A stretch of DNA of 64,000 nucleotides from Segatella copri (GCF_019249795.2 NZ_CP156891.1:782001-846000); one strand, 5' to 3'; counted from the first letter of the stretch, positions 37,314-47,233 are shown. Notes: generated by a model not told the origin, from the sequence alone. Program-made: numbers and translations.

Positions 37314-38768
37314 TTACTTATCTTCGATGCCATTTGATGGCAAATTAAAGCTATAACTGTTATCGAAAATCTTCTTCACTTTATTAATCTCAACGAAGGT
37401 TGTGCCTCCACCCTCTCCAAAGCTACCGCTCAGATAAGCAATCTTATCCTCCTCACCTAAGTAGCCTTTCTGGCGAAGCATACGTACCGCAGCAGTAAAC
37501 ATAGCCTTGGTAGAAACCTGATCCTTCTGATGGATTGGAATAATACCATAGCTCAAATTCAACCAGCGCTGGAGTTTCTCCTTGTAGCAGATAGCCAATA
37601 CCGGATTAGGACCACGGAAGGCTGCCAGGTCGCGTGCGGTCTGACCGGTTTCACCATCAGTGATGATACCGGCTACACCCAACTTCTTTGTAGCCTCGAT
37701 GGCAGCATGGGCCAGGAAGAGTTTTTGGTCAATCTTACCATCTTCCATTGGATTAATATCATTCAGTGGAGACTTATCCTTCTCTGCCTGCTCAGCAATA
37801 CGAGCCATGGTCTGCACTGCCTCTACAGGATACTTTCCGCTTGCAGTCTCACCAGAAAGCATCAGCGCATCGGTGCGATAGAAGATAGCATTGGCAATAT
37901 CGGTTACCTCTGCACGGGTAGGACGTGGATTCTTAATCATGGTATGCAACATCTGTGTTGCCACGATAACCGGTTTCTGCGCCTTCACACACTTAGAGAT
38001 GATACGACGCTGGATGCCAGGAATTCTCTCGATTGGCACCTCGATACCCAGGTCGCCACGGGCAATCATGATACCATAGCAGGCATCAATAATCTCGTCA
38101 ATATTATCTACACCTTCCTGATTTTCAATCTTAGAGATAATCTTGATATCACTGTTGTGAGCGTCCAAGATATCCTGAACAGCCTTCACGTCGGCTGCAT
38201 TGCGTACAAAAGAGTGAGCAATAAAATCAATATCCAGTTCGATTGCGAGTTCAATATTTCGGCGGTCTTTCTCGGTCAGTGCAGGCAGGTCGATATGCTC
38301 TCCCGGCACATTCACGCTCTTGTGAGCACCGAGCACACCTTCGTTCTGAACCTCAGCAACCAGCATAGGACCCTGGCTGTCGATAATCTTCATATCGAGT
38401 TCACCATCATCGAAGAGCAAATCATCACCTACCTTAACATCGGCTGCGATGTCAGGATAGCTCACATTCACAATATCATGAGAAGACTCCATTTCCGGAC
38501 GTCCAAAGATTTTCACTACATCACCAACATTGTAGTGGATAGGTTCCTTCACACCTGTAGTTCGCACCTCAGGACCTTTGGTATCAATCATAATACCAAT
38601 ATGTGGAGACACGGCTCTTACATTCTTTACGATGGTGCGTATACCCTCTTCTGTGGCATGAGCAGTATTCATACGAACAACGTTCATACCGGCGAAAAAC
38701 AGTTTTCGGATAAAATCCTGATCACATCTACGATCACTGATGGAAGCGACAATCTTTGTTTGTTTCAT
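37314..38768 (-). CDS. pyk: Pyruvate kinase
   Basis: 484 residues. KIVASISDRRCDQDF replaces the more common KIVxTxGP start. MIDTKGPEVRT, ISKIENQEGVDN, IMIARGDLGIEVP and ATQMLHTMIKNPRPTRAEVTD are the barrel and metal sites; the C-terminal domain follows. It converts PEP and ADP to pyruvate and ATP. A TATCTTTG -7 box is at 38836-38843. Confidence 0.95.
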   Translation of the reverse strand: MKQTKIVASISDRRCDQDFIRKLFFAGMNVVRMNTAHATEEGIRTIVKNVRAVSPHIGIMIDTKGPEVRTTGVKEPIHYNVGDVVKIFGRPEMESSHDIVNVSYPDIAADVKVGDDLLFDDGELDMKIIDSQGPMLVAEVQNEGVLGAHKSVNVPGEHIDLPALTEKDRRNIELAIELDIDFIAHSFVRNAADVKAVQDILDAHNSDIKIISKIENQEGVDNIDEIIDACYGIMIARGDLGIEVPIERIPGIQRRIISKCVKAQKPVIVATQMLHTMIKNPRPTRAEVTDIANAIFYRTDALMLSGETASGKYPVEAVQTMARIAEQAEKDKSPLNDINPMEDGKIDQKLFLAHAAIEATKKLGVAGIITDGETGQTARDLAAFRGPNPVLAICYKEKLQRWLNLSYGIIPIHQKDQVSTKAMFTAAVRMLRQKGYLGEEDKIAYLSGSFGEGGGTTFVEINKVKKIFDNSYSFNLPSNGIEDK

Positions 38769-38934
38769 ATTTGTAATTTACCTTATTGAAATTTCAATGT
38801 TTGCGGTATTTCTACCATATTTCTTAAATTGCGTGCAAAGATACAAAGAATTTCTGAAATAAAAAACATCTGAAATACAAAATATATATAAAATATTGAG
38901 TTACTTTCAAATTGAAAGCGCATTAAACAGAAAA

Positions 38935-38972
38935 TCTAGCCAATGGGACACTTCTCGTTCCCATTGACTAGA
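38935..38972 (-). terminator. Terminator of the TPM-lemA unit
   Basis: 14-bp stem with one mismatch (38935-38948 with 38959-38972) about 55 bp past the lemA stop, followed on the minus strand by ATTTTCT. Confidence 0.7.
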
Positions 38973-39026
38973 TAACAAATCTATTAATCCCGTTGAAAAA
39001 CAGGATTCTTAATGATCAATTCTAAA

Positions 39027-39656
39027 TTAGATATCCAAATCTGGCGCCTTCTCAGCTCCTGCTGCTGCCTCAAACTTAGGCATCACATTGAAATTGAAGA
39101 GGCCGGCGATAAGGGCACTAGGCATTTTTCTAACCGTCTGATTATAGTTCTGAACGGCTTCATTATACTTGCGGCGTGCCTCGCTGATACGGTTTTCCGT
39201 ACCCTCTTCCTGAACCTGAAGAGCCTTGAAGTTCTCGCTGGCTTTCAACTCAGGATATTTCTCGGCTACTACCATCAGTTTGGAGAATGCATTCGCCAAC
39301 TCCCCCTGTGCTGCAGCATATTTCTTCAGGCTAGCCTCAGTAAGATTGTTGGCATCCAGCTTTACCTGACCAACAGCAGCACGAGCCTTGGTTACCTCGG
39401 CAAAGGTTTCTTTCTCATGCTTGGCATAAGCCTTTACTATCTTTGCCAACTGTGGCATCATGTCTGCACGACGCTGATACTGAGTCTGAACATTAGCCAA
39501 CTCTGTGGTAGCCAACTCCTGTTTTTCTACCAATCCGTTATAACCACTGAACATCCATAGTACCAGCACAACTACGATGCCCAGGATAATCCAACTTTTC
39601 TTTATACCTCTCTTTGCCGGTTGCATGTTTGAATTCATTGTCTGTTCCATTGTCAT
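39027..39656 (-). CDS. lemA: LemA family membrane protein
   Basis: 209 residues. One N-terminal transmembrane helix (SWIILGIVVVLVLWMF), then YNGLVEKQELATTELANVQTQYQRRADMMP, the LemA signature, and long helices. LemA proteins are often encoded with TPM-domain proteins, as here. Role in membrane or envelope quality control is suspected but not established. Confidence 0.92.
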   Translation of the reverse strand: MTMEQTMNSNMQPAKRGIKKSWIILGIVVVLVLWMFSGYNGLVEKQELATTELANVQTQYQRRADMMPQLAKIVKAYAKHEKETFAEVTKARAAVGQVKLDANNLTEASLKKYAAAQGELANAFSKLMVVAEKYPELKASENFKALQVQEEGTENRISEARRKYNEAVQNYNQTVRKMPSALIAGLFNFNVMPKFEAAAGAEKAPDLDI

Positions 39657-39671
39657 TATTATTAATTAATT

Positions 39672-39724
39672 ATTTACTATAAACTATTTACTATAAACTA
39701 TTAACTATAAACTATTAACTATAA
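39672..39724. repeat. 14-bp tandem repeat array
   Basis: About four copies of TTTACTATAAACTA/TTAACTATAAACTA fill the gap between the TPM gene and lemA. Same family as 5344-5415. Confidence 0.85.
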
Positions 39725-39731
39725 TCAGTCA

Positions 39732-40556
39732 TCACCATCCTCCGCCAGAGCCACCTCCGCTAAAGGTACCTCCGCCAAAAGAACCGCCCGAGAAACCGCC
39801 GCCGGAAGAACCGCCACCTCCCATAAAGAAAGGAGGTATCCAGTCATCGTCATTGTTTCTCCTACGAGACTGGTTTCTCTGATTGCTCTTCGGTCTTGGC
39901 TTCACAATACCGAGCATCTCCAGAATATACCTGATAAACAGATAGATAGGAATACCGAAGAAGATAAGGAACAGGATAATGACCAGGAACCAGTCCTCTT
40001 CGTCATTAACCGAACCTTCATCAACATCCGCAATTCCCGTCCGTCCACTTTTCACCTTATTATATATAGCACGGCTCACAGATGCTACCGCCTCGCCCGG
40101 ATTGCCTTCACGCATATACTTCACGATGCAAGCCCGGGCAATATCATCACAGTCCACATCAGTCAACTCACCCTCCAGTCCACTTCCTGGAGCAATAAAG
40201 TACTTATGGTCCTCCACCGCGATGACGATAACCAGTCCTCTCCGGCTCTTCTTGTAACCGATACCATATTGGTTGCCCACATCCTGCGCCATCCGGAAGG
40301 CATCCTGGTTGTCAACCTTTCCCACAATGATGAGCACATTCTGTACGCCACACTCCAACTTCAGTTTCTGAAGATAGAAATTGGCAGAATCCTTCTGAGC
40401 CTTATCAACATATCCATCCGGGTCGGAAACATATTGCGTAGAATCCCTGAGGCAAGGAATCGGTACATTTTTCGCCGTCCAGACCTCCCCAGCCGTCAAC
40501 GCCAATGCATGAAAGGCAACCATCATCAAAGCCAAAAAATATCTCTTAAATCTCAT
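39732..40556 (-). CDS. TPM-domain protein with glycine-rich tail
   Basis: 274 residues from ATG 40556: signal peptide, TPM domain (VDKAQKDSANFYLQ, GYKKSRRGLVIVIAV, LEGELTDVDCDDIA), a transmembrane helix (FLVIILFLIFFGIPIYLFI) and a Gly/Ser-rich tail ending in GGGSGGGW. The upstream in-frame start at 40577 falls inside the -7 box and is rejected. It is cotranscribed with lemA. Confidence 0.9.
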   Translation of the reverse strand: MRFKRYFLALMMVAFHALALTAGEVWTAKNVPIPCLRDSTQYVSDPDGYVDKAQKDSANFYLQKLKLECGVQNVLIIVGKVDNQDAFRMAQDVGNQYGIGYKKSRRGLVIVIAVEDHKYFIAPGSGLEGELTDVDCDDIARACIVKYMREGNPGEAVASVSRAIYNKVKSGRTGIADVDEGSVNDEEDWFLVIILFLIFFGIPIYLFIRYILEMLGIVKPRPKSNQRNQSRRRNNDDDWIPPFFMGGGGSSGGGFSGGSFGGGTFSGGGSGGGW

Positions 40557-40574
40557 AATTTCTCTATTTTGGTG

Positions 40575-40606
40575 CAAAAATACGCAATAAAAACCTTATA
40601 TGCAAA
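40575..40606 (-). promoter_or_regulatory. Promoter of TPM-lemA
   Basis: TTTG (40603-40606), 20 bp, TATTTTTG (40575-40582), minus strand; fixes the TPM start codon at 40556. Confidence 0.82.
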
Positions 40607-40645
40607 TACTTAGAGCATTATTTTTGCAAAAAAAGCCTTAAGTAT

Positions 40646-40676
40646 TTTGTTATATCATAAAAAACTTGTATCTTTG
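40646..40676 (+). promoter_or_regulatory. Promoter of the HU gene
   Basis: TTTG (40646-40649), 19 bp, TATCTTTG (40669-40676). Confidence 0.82.
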
Positions 40677-40723
40677 CACACCGAAATAAAGAATAACAAG
40701 TAAAATTAGTAAAAAATAAAGAA

Positions 40724-41008
40724 ATGACCAAAGCAGATATCATTAATGAGGTAGCTATCGCTACTGGTATGCCTAAGAAAGAAGTAGGTACTGTAGTAGA
40801 GGCTTTTATGGAAGAGGTTAAGAAGTGCCTCATCGAAAAGAAGGACAATGTATACTTGCGTGGCTTCGGCAGCTTCAACATCAAGCATCGTGCTGCTAAG
40901 ACTGCCCGTAACATCTCTAAGAATACAACCATCACGATTCCAGCTCACGACTTACCAAGCTTCAAGCCATCAAAGAGCTTCATCGAGGAGATGCAGAACG
41001 CTCAGTAA
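40724..41008 (+). CDS. HU family DNA-binding protein
   Basis: 94 residues. MTKADIINEVA, a VEAFMEEVKKCL helix, and the beta-arm entry VYLRGFGSFNIKHRAAKTARN with the conserved GFGSF are classical HU/IHF. It bends DNA as a dimer. Strong promoter, followed 65 bp later by a 29-residue basic protein gene and a terminator. Confidence 0.95.
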   Translation: MTKADIINEVAIATGMPKKEVGTVVEAFMEEVKKCLIEKKDNVYLRGFGSFNIKHRAAKTARNISKNTTITIPAHDLPSFKPSKSFIEEMQNAQ

Positions 41009-41073
41009 TACTGCTGGACAGGAAGAGAGAAATATCATTTTTTATAATAACAATATTTTAAAATTTTAAAATC

Positions 41074-41163
41074 ATGCCAAACGGAAAGAAAAAGAAGGGC
41101 CACAAGATGGCTACTCACAAGCGTAAAAAGAGATTACGTAAGAACAGACATAAGAGCAAGTAA
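41074..41163 (+). CDS. 29-residue lysine/arginine-rich protein (AURKAIP1/COX24-like)
   Basis: A complete frame from ATG 41074 to TAA 41163 encodes MPNGKKKKGHKMATHKRKKR and nine more basic residues. The KRKKRLRKNRHK core fits the AURKAIP1/COX24 C-terminal family, whose mitochondrial and actinobacterial relatives are small-subunit ribosomal proteins (mS38/bS22). I recall near-identical proteins across Bacteroidota in the same place before rng. Probably ribosome-associated; that role is inference. Confidence 0.72.
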   Translation: MPNGKKKKGHKMATHKRKKRLRKNRHKSK

Positions 41164-41214
41164 GCTAGCATTGTAGCTAGTCTACTATAGCTCTCGGTCA
41201 GTTCGTGACTGAGG

Positions 41215-41255
41215 GGGTGTGTCAGTTCTGATATGGAATGACATACCCTTTTTTT
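41215..41255 (+). terminator. Terminator after HU and the small basic protein
   Basis: 10-bp stem (41215-41224 with 41239-41248) followed by seven T. A second small hairpin (41193-41213) lies just before it. Confidence 0.82.
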
Positions 41256-41288
41256 GTATTAATTTAAAGTTAAAAGATTATTGAAGAT

Positions 41289-42860
41289 ATGACAAGCGAA
41301 GTTGTAATTGATGTCCAACAGAAAGACATCTCTATCGCACTCATGGAGGACAAGCAGCTGGTGGAATACCAGAACGAACCTCGTGAAGCATCGTTCTCTG
41401 TGGGCAACATCTACATCGCAAAGGTAAAAAAACTGATGCCGGGTCTTAACGCCTGCTTCGTGGATGTAGGTTATGAACGCGACGCCTTTCTTCATTATCT
41501 TGACCTAGGAAGTCATTTTAATTCCTACCAGAAGTATCTTAAACAAGTACAGAGCGACAGAAAGAAACTTTTCCCATTCTCTAAAGCCAGCAAAATGCCT
41601 GAATTGGAAAAGGACGGCAGCATACAGAATGTACTCAAAGCAGGACAGGAAGTGCTGGTACAAATCGTAAAGGAACCAATCTCTACCAAGGGACCTCGAC
41701 TCACAGGCGAAATCTCATTCGCGGGCCGATACCTGGTACTCATGCCATTCGGTGATAAAGTTTCTGTCTCGTCGAAAATTAAAAGCGGTGAAGAACGCTC
41801 CCGACTCAAACAACTCATTCACAGCATCAAACCAAAGAATTGCGGCGTTATCGTCCGCACTGTGGCTGAGGGTAAGAAGGTCGCTGAGCTCGATGCTGAG
41901 CTGAAAGTCCTGGTGAAGCGATGGGAGGATGCTATCGCCAAGGTACAGAAGACCCAGCAGCGCCCGCAACTTGCATTCGAGGAGACCGGAAGAGCCGTTG
42001 CTCTCTTGCGTGACTTGTTTAACCCATCTTATGAGAACATCTACGTGAACAACGAAGATGTGATGAACGAGGTGAAGAACTATGTTTCTCTAATAGCCCC
42101 TGAAAAGGCGGGCATAGTTAAGCTCTACACCGGTAAGGTACCTATCTTCGACAATTTCAGCATTACCAAGCAGATTAAAGCTGGCTTTGGTCGTGTTGTT
42201 AACTACAAGCACGGTGCTTATCTCATCATCGAGCACACCGAGGCCTTGCACGTTGTCGATGTAAACAGTGGTAACAGAACTCGTGAGAAAGGTCAGGAAG
42301 CAAATGCACTGGACGTTAACCTCGGCGCTGCTGATGAGCTGGCAAGACAATTGCGCCTCCGAGATATGGGAGGTATCATTGTTGTCGACTTCATCGACAT
42401 GAATCTTGCCGAAGACCGACAGTTGCTCTATGAACGCATGTGCAAGAACATGCAGAAGGACCGTGCCAAGCACAACATCCTGCCATTGAGCAAGTTCGGA
42501 CTGATGCAGATTACACGCCAGCGTGTACGTCCGGCTATGGATGTGAATGTAGATGAAACCTGCCCTACCTGTTTCGGTACGGGCAAGATCAAGTCTAGCA
42601 TCCTCTTCACCGACCAGTTGGAAAGAAAAATCGACCGCCTAGTCAACAAGATCGGCGTCAAGAAATTCACTTTGTATGTGAATCCTTACGTGGCTGCCTT
42701 CATCAACAAGGGCTTCATTTCCCTGAAGCGCAGATGGCAGTTTAAGTATGGTTTCGGCTTCAATGTGATTCCTTCACAGAAACTGGCGTTCCTCCAGTAC
42801 GAATTCTACGACAAGGACAACCAGTATCTGGACATGCAGGAAGAACAGGAAACAAAGTAA
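41289..42860 (+). CDS. rng: Ribonuclease G/E family endoribonuclease
   Basis: 523 residues. S1-like N-terminal region (GNIYIAKVKKLMPGLNACFVDVG), catalytic metal site VVDFIDMNLAEDR (two Asp) and the zinc-link CPTCFGTGKI. Length fits RNase G rather than full RNase E. It processes rRNA precursors and degrades mRNA. The start is 125 bp after the small basic protein gene, with a terminator between them. Confidence 0.95.
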   Translation: MTSEVVIDVQQKDISIALMEDKQLVEYQNEPREASFSVGNIYIAKVKKLMPGLNACFVDVGYERDAFLHYLDLGSHFNSYQKYLKQVQSDRKKLFPFSKASKMPELEKDGSIQNVLKAGQEVLVQIVKEPISTKGPRLTGEISFAGRYLVLMPFGDKVSVSSKIKSGEERSRLKQLIHSIKPKNCGVIVRTVAEGKKVAELDAELKVLVKRWEDAIAKVQKTQQRPQLAFEETGRAVALLRDLFNPSYENIYVNNEDVMNEVKNYVSLIAPEKAGIVKLYTGKVPIFDNFSITKQIKAGFGRVVNYKHGAYLIIEHTEALHVVDVNSGNRTREKGQEANALDVNLGAADELARQLRLRDMGGIIVVDFIDMNLAEDRQLLYERMCKNMQKDRAKHNILPLSKFGLMQITRQRVRPAMDVNVDETCPTCFGTGKIKSSILFTDQLERKIDRLVNKIGVKKFTLYVNPYVAAFINKGFISLKRRWQFKYGFGFNVIPSQKLAFLQYEFYDKDNQYLDMQEEQETK

Positions 42861-42882
42861 GTTTTTAATTATCAGAAAAAAA

Positions 42883-42919
42883 GCTCCATTCGCATCTGAT
42901 TGCGAATGGAGCTTTTTTA
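42883..42919. terminator. Bidirectional terminator between rng and the S9 peptidase
   Basis: Perfect 13-bp stem (42883-42895 with 42902-42914) bordered by A and T runs. Confidence 0.87.
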
Positions 42920-42955
42920 TTTTGTTTTTCTACACCTTATTATATATAGGGCATT

Positions 42956-45043
42956 TCAGTACTCTATCTCATTATTCACCATCTTCTCTGTATCCCAAGG
43001 TGCAGGAGCACCGCCGAGATAACGATGGAACCAGTCGAGGTGCGCATTGTAATAGAGCGGCATCGACTTCAGGTTGCTTGGCCAGTGACCATCATACTTC
43101 AAGACTATCAGTCGAGAAGGAATGTTCAGGGTCTGCAAAGCTGTGAAATACTGCAAACTCTGGGTATACGGTACACGATAGTCTAGCTCGCCCGTCATCA
43201 CGAGGGTTGGTGTTGAGAAGTTCTTGATGTATGAGGATGGTGACCACTTCTCGTAGAGATCGGAATTATAAGGCTGTCCCTCTAACTCAAAGTTAGGAAA
43301 CCATACTTCCTCAGTACTGCCCCACATAGAGCGCAAGTCATATACGCCCATCATGGAAGCCAGACACTTGAATCGCTTGGTATGTCCCTGCAGCCAGTTC
43401 ATCATGTAACCGCCATACGACCATCCCATCGCTCCCATCCTCGTGGAGTCAACATATTCCAGGGTTGCCAATTTATCGGTAACCTTCATCACATCCTCAA
43501 ATACCTTTCCGCCCCAATCACCGGAAATGGCACGGGTAAAGGCCTGACCATATCCCGTAGAGCCATGAGGATTAGGATAAGCCACCACATAACCGGCTGC
43601 AGGATAAACCTGCCAGTCACCACGGAAGGAATTCATCCATTGCATCTGTGGTCCGCCATGCACATTGATGATAAGCGGATATTTCTTGCTGGCATCAAAG
43701 TTGTGTGGCTTCACGATGAATACCTGTACCTTGTCGCCACCAGCGCCATCTACCCAGATACTCTCAGATGGACGGATATCCACCTCATTCTCCAACTTCT
43801 GGTTAAGGAAGGTAATCTGCTGTTCCTTGCCGCTTGCTACAGGAGTTCCATTCCACTTTTTCATCTGCTGGCGATAGAGAGCCGATGGCTTACCTGTCGT
43901 GCTATAGGTATAATATACCATACCCTTATTGTCGAAATCAAACTCCGAGATGGCCTTGCCCGTCAATACCGGCGAGATGGTTTTTCTGGCTATACCGAGC
44001 TTGTAGAGCGGCTGAGTGCCCTGTACCTGACCGAGGAAGAAGATACTCTTGCTGTCGGGAGCCCATTTGTAATCATCTACCCAGTTATCAAACTTCTCTG
44101 TCAGAACGGTAGACTTCTTTGCAGCCCGGTCGTAGATAGCAAGACGGAAGCGATCAGACTCATAACCAGGCACTTGCTGCAAGCGGTAAGCGATATACTT
44201 GCCGTCAGGCGAATAGGCTGGAGTACCATCCCAAGCCTTGTTCTCCTTCGTGATGCAGACCGGTTCTCCCCCATTCACAGATACCGTCCACAGGTCGGCA
44301 TTGGTGCTAGCCTCCTGATGCTCATCATGATTGGATACGAAACAGATCTCCTTGCTGTCAGGAGAGAATTGATAGGTGATTCCACCTCCAACCACGAATA
44401 TCAGCGAATAATTGCCCGGAGTCAGATCCTTGTAAGTCTTCGTCTGTGTATCGAAAAGGATAAGGTGATTGCATCTGCCATCATTATAGCTCGTCCAATG
44501 ACGGTAGAGCAACTTGTCGGCGATATGCGCCTGTACAGGTCCCTGCTCCTTTTTCTCCATCCGGGCCTTGTTAGCCTTGGCATCAGCTCCCAGGTCGGGA
44601 TATACTTCTGCGGTAAAGGCAATGTATCGCTCATCCGGAGAGATGACAGGACTACCGATACCCAACTCATAATCAGTTACCTGTTCCGTCTCACAGGTAG
44701 TCAGATCCATGCGAAAGATCTGAGCCGTCCCTTTCTCATAATTAGTAAAGAAGATACTCTTCCCATCCTTGCTCCATACGGCAGAACTGCTCTTTCCATC
44801 CTCGGTAAGAGCCTTGGCGTGAGAGCCATCCGCATTCATGATGTAGATATCGGAGCCAGACTTCTGGTTCTTCAGGTCAGAAGAACTGGCGGTATAGCAA
44901 ACCGTCTTACCATCAGGCGAAAGGCTCACCGAAGATACGCCCTTCACCCTGTACAAATCCTCGATGGTAAACGCCCTTTTCTGAGCGTTTGCCGAAAGCA
45001 GCGCCATCACGAGTGCTGCCGAAAACATCAATCTCTTGTTCAT
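42956..45043 (-). CDS. DPP5-like S9C peptidase
   Basis: 695 residues with a signal peptide (MNKRLMFSAALVMALLSANA). Propeller repeats with SPDGK are followed by a hydrolase domain: GWSYGGY (Ser 542), GELDYRVP (Asp 621) and DGHWPS (His 653). The DGHWP histidine context is typical of dipeptidyl-peptidase 5. Expected periplasmic release of dipeptides. A TACTTTTG box lies at 45073-45080. Confidence 0.88.
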   Translation of the reverse strand: MNKRLMFSAALVMALLSANAQKRAFTIEDLYRVKGVSSVSLSPDGKTVCYTASSSDLKNQKSGSDIYIMNADGSHAKALTEDGKSSSAVWSKDGKSIFFTNYEKGTAQIFRMDLTTCETEQVTDYELGIGSPVISPDERYIAFTAEVYPDLGADAKANKARMEKKEQGPVQAHIADKLLYRHWTSYNDGRCNHLILFDTQTKTYKDLTPGNYSLIFVVGGGITYQFSPDSKEICFVSNHDEHQEASTNADLWTVSVNGGEPVCITKENKAWDGTPAYSPDGKYIAYRLQQVPGYESDRFRLAIYDRAAKKSTVLTEKFDNWVDDYKWAPDSKSIFFLGQVQGTQPLYKLGIARKTISPVLTGKAISEFDFDNKGMVYYTYSTTGKPSALYRQQMKKWNGTPVASGKEQQITFLNQKLENEVDIRPSESIWVDGAGGDKVQVFIVKPHNFDASKKYPLIINVHGGPQMQWMNSFRGDWQVYPAAGYVVAYPNPHGSTGYGQAFTRAISGDWGGKVFEDVMKVTDKLATLEYVDSTRMGAMGWSYGGYMMNWLQGHTKRFKCLASMMGVYDLRSMWGSTEEVWFPNFELEGQPYNSDLYEKWSPSSYIKNFSTPTLVMTGELDYRVPYTQSLQYFTALQTLNIPSRLIVLKYDGHWPSNLKSMPLYYNAHLDWFHRYLGGAPAPWDTEKMVNNEIEY

Positions 45044-45176
45044 ATAACCTATAAATATTTATATTTCAGATGCAAAAGTAACAATTATTTTTGGATTTTC
45101 TGCAACCTTTTCTCTACTTTTATCGTCTAAGCTATAAATAACATTGATAATAACATAAAAAAGAAAGGAAAAGATT

Positions 45177-45494
45177 ATGATTTTAAGTACCACTCCAACC
45201 ATAGAAGGCCACCCTATCCGTGAATACCGTGGCGTAGTAACCGGCGAAACCATCATCGGTACCAACTTTGTAAAGGATTTCTTTGCCAGTGTCCGTGATG
45301 TAATCGGCGGCAGAAGCGGTTCTTACGAAAGCACCCTCCGCGAGGCTAAGGATACAGCCCTCAGAGAGATGGCCGACCGTGCCGCATCCCTGGGCTGCAA
45401 CGCCATCGTGGGCATCGACCTGGATTACGAAACCGTGGGCAACAGCGGTTCCATGCTGATGGTTACATGCAGCGGAACGGCGGTGATTATCTAA
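45177..45494 (+). CDS. YbjQ family protein
   Basis: 105 residues. [21 protein letters not shown], then [25 protein letters not shown], are the hallmarks of UPF0145/YbjQ (heavy-metal-binding domain, pentameric in solved relatives). Function unknown. It stands divergent to the DPP5-like gene. Confidence 0.92.
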   Translation: MILSTTPTIEGHPIREYRGVVTGETIIGTNFVKDFFASVRDVIGGRSGSYESTLREAKDTALREMADRAASLGCNAIVGIDLDYETVGNSGSMLMVTCSGTAVII

Positions 45495-45535
45495 GTTCTG
45501 CGACTGTACAAAAGAACAAAATATGCATGAATTGT

Positions 45536-45568
45536 GGCGGTAACTACCTAAAAAATCGAGTTACCGCC
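45536..45568. terminator. Hairpin between ybjQ and the convergent ATPase gene
   Basis: Perfect 10-bp stem (45536-45545 with 45559-45568), extended outward by imperfect ATATGC/GCATAT arms. The right arm and flank (GTTACCGCCCC, then CAAGCAT) recur near 47325-47350. Confidence 0.75.
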
Positions 45569-45645
45569 CCTGTTCAAGCATATTTTTATCTATATTGTGT
45601 GGTGACATACACCTGATGAAGGTCACCAACTTTCTTCTATTTCAT

Positions 45646-47208
45646 TTATTCTATCACCCAATCCTCTATACTTCGCTGGTTTTCCGAGAAGTTAATACCC
45701 ACTTTCACAACCTTTCGCCCATCATCGGCAAAAGCCTTGGCATAGTCCTTATCGCTGATTTGCGCCATGGCGATGTCGGCAGACTTCTTATATTTCAACT
45801 CAAAGATAAAGATACTCTTATCCGTCTTGAGCACAAGGTCTATTCTTCCATCAGAAGTGGTATGCTCCACCTTCACATCTTCGCCAAGCATGGTGAAGAT
45901 GGTGAATATCACGGCTTGATAGTGACGCTCATTATTGTTGATAATCGTATATGGGAACTTATCATAGAATGCCTTCAAGTGAGGCATAAAGGCTCCCATG
46001 TCGTCATTGATGAGCACATTCTTGGAATAAGCATACACAATGGCATCATATCTGTTCATGTCTTGCGCAGTATAATACCTGACGAGACTTTTCGAGAAGC
46101 CTTGTCTTACTTCCTGATTTGGGAAACAGAGATGATACAATTTTCCTCTTCGCTCATATCCTTTAATGGTAAGATAACCACTTTGGAAAAGAACTGGAAT
46201 CGGGTCTGTAAGTTTTTCAGTAGGGGTATCAAAACGATCATCATTAACCCATAAATCGTCCAGATTGAGCATATCCAAATTCTTCTGCTGCAACAACTCT
46301 ACCAGGAACGTAGGCGTACCGGATGTAAACCAATAGCTATTAAACTCCTTATCGTCCAAAGCATTGATAATGCTGTAAGGATTGAAGATATCCTCGCTAT
46401 TGATACTGAAGTGGTAGCCATCATAATGCTGCTTGAGTTGCAGCAAGGTCTCCTCATAAGTGAGTCCATTATACTCAGCCATCTCCTCGATTCCCTCACG
46501 GAAATACTGAGTCAATTCACTCTTGGTAATACCACAACAGCTACTGTATTCATCCTTCAACGTGAGAATCTTGAGATTGTTCAACTCGCTAAAGATGCTG
46601 AGCTGACTAAACTTGGAAATGCCTGTGATGAATACAAAGCGGATGTTTCCCTCTTGCTGCTTCAAGGGGCTGAAGAAATCTCGCATGATGTTGCGGATGG
46701 TCTTTTGCAAGTCTTCGTCACTTACAGAATCATGCATTGGAGCATCATATTCATCGATGAGAACGACTGCTTGTTTACCTGTTTGAGCAGCAGCTGCCAG
46801 CAAGATGTTCTTGAGACGGCCTCCAAAAGACTTCTCATCTATCGGCTTAACCTTTAAACCATATTTTTTCTCTTCTATTTCTAGTATTCCGTTAAGAATT
46901 GAATATGTATTCTCCAAACTATAATATTTACCGCAGCTCAGATCCAAGTGGATGACAGGATATGCCGTCCATTCCTTCTCCATCTGTTCGATGGCAAGGC
47001 CCTTGAACAGTTCTTTCTTACCCTCGAAGTAAGCCTGGAGGGTAGATACAAACAAGGATTTTCCGAATCGGCGTGGGCGACTCAGAAAATGAAACTTGGC
47101 ATAATGAGCCAACTGATAGACGATAGCCGTCTTGTCAGCATAGAAGTAATTCCCCTTCACGATTTCGGAGAACGTTTGTATTCCCAAAGGATATCTCTTT
47201 GAAGCCAT
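45646..47208 (-). CDS. AAA-ATPase-like protein with PD-(D/E)XK nuclease domain
   Basis: 520 residues. LGIQTFSEIVKGNYFYADKT and RPRRFGKSLF (P-loop) open an AAA-ATPase_like domain; VLIDEYDAPMHD is Walker B. The C-terminal part (DGRIDLVLKTDKSIFIFELKYKKSA) is a PD-(D/E)XK nuclease core with D...E-x-K. These paired domains (PF09820 plus PDDEXK_9) are found in many copies per genome in Prevotella and Bacteroides; role unproven, mobile or defence-like behaviour suspected. Its own promoter is at 47234-47264. Confidence 0.88.
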   Translation of the reverse strand: MASKRYPLGIQTFSEIVKGNYFYADKTAIVYQLAHYAKFHFLSRPRRFGKSLFVSTLQAYFEGKKELFKGLAIEQMEKEWTAYPVIHLDLSCGKYYSLENTYSILNGILEIEEKKYGLKVKPIDEKSFGGRLKNILLAAAAQTGKQAVVLIDEYDAPMHDSVSDEDLQKTIRNIMRDFFSPLKQQEGNIRFVFITGISKFSQLSIFSELNNLKILTLKDEYSSCCGITKSELTQYFREGIEEMAEYNGLTYEETLLQLKQHYDGYHFSINSEDIFNPYSIINALDDKEFNSYWFTSGTPTFLVELLQQKNLDMLNLDDLWVNDDRFDTPTEKLTDPIPVLFQSGYLTIKGYERRGKLYHLCFPNQEVRQGFSKSLVRYYTAQDMNRYDAIVYAYSKNVLINDDMGAFMPHLKAFYDKFPYTIINNNERHYQAVIFTIFTMLGEDVKVEHTTSDGRIDLVLKTDKSIFIFELKYKKSADIAMAQISDKDYAKAFADDGRKVVKVGINFSENQRSIEDWVIE

Positions 47209-47233
47209 AATCTTACTCTTTATAATCTAGGTA

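Noticed and set aside
41193..41213. Riboswitch before rng
   Set aside because: Only two short hairpins, the second an ordinary intrinsic terminator; no known aptamer core is seen.
43382..45130. 582-codon plus-strand frame opposite the DPP5-like gene
   Set aside because: Shadow of the S9 peptidase frame; no domain is recognisable.
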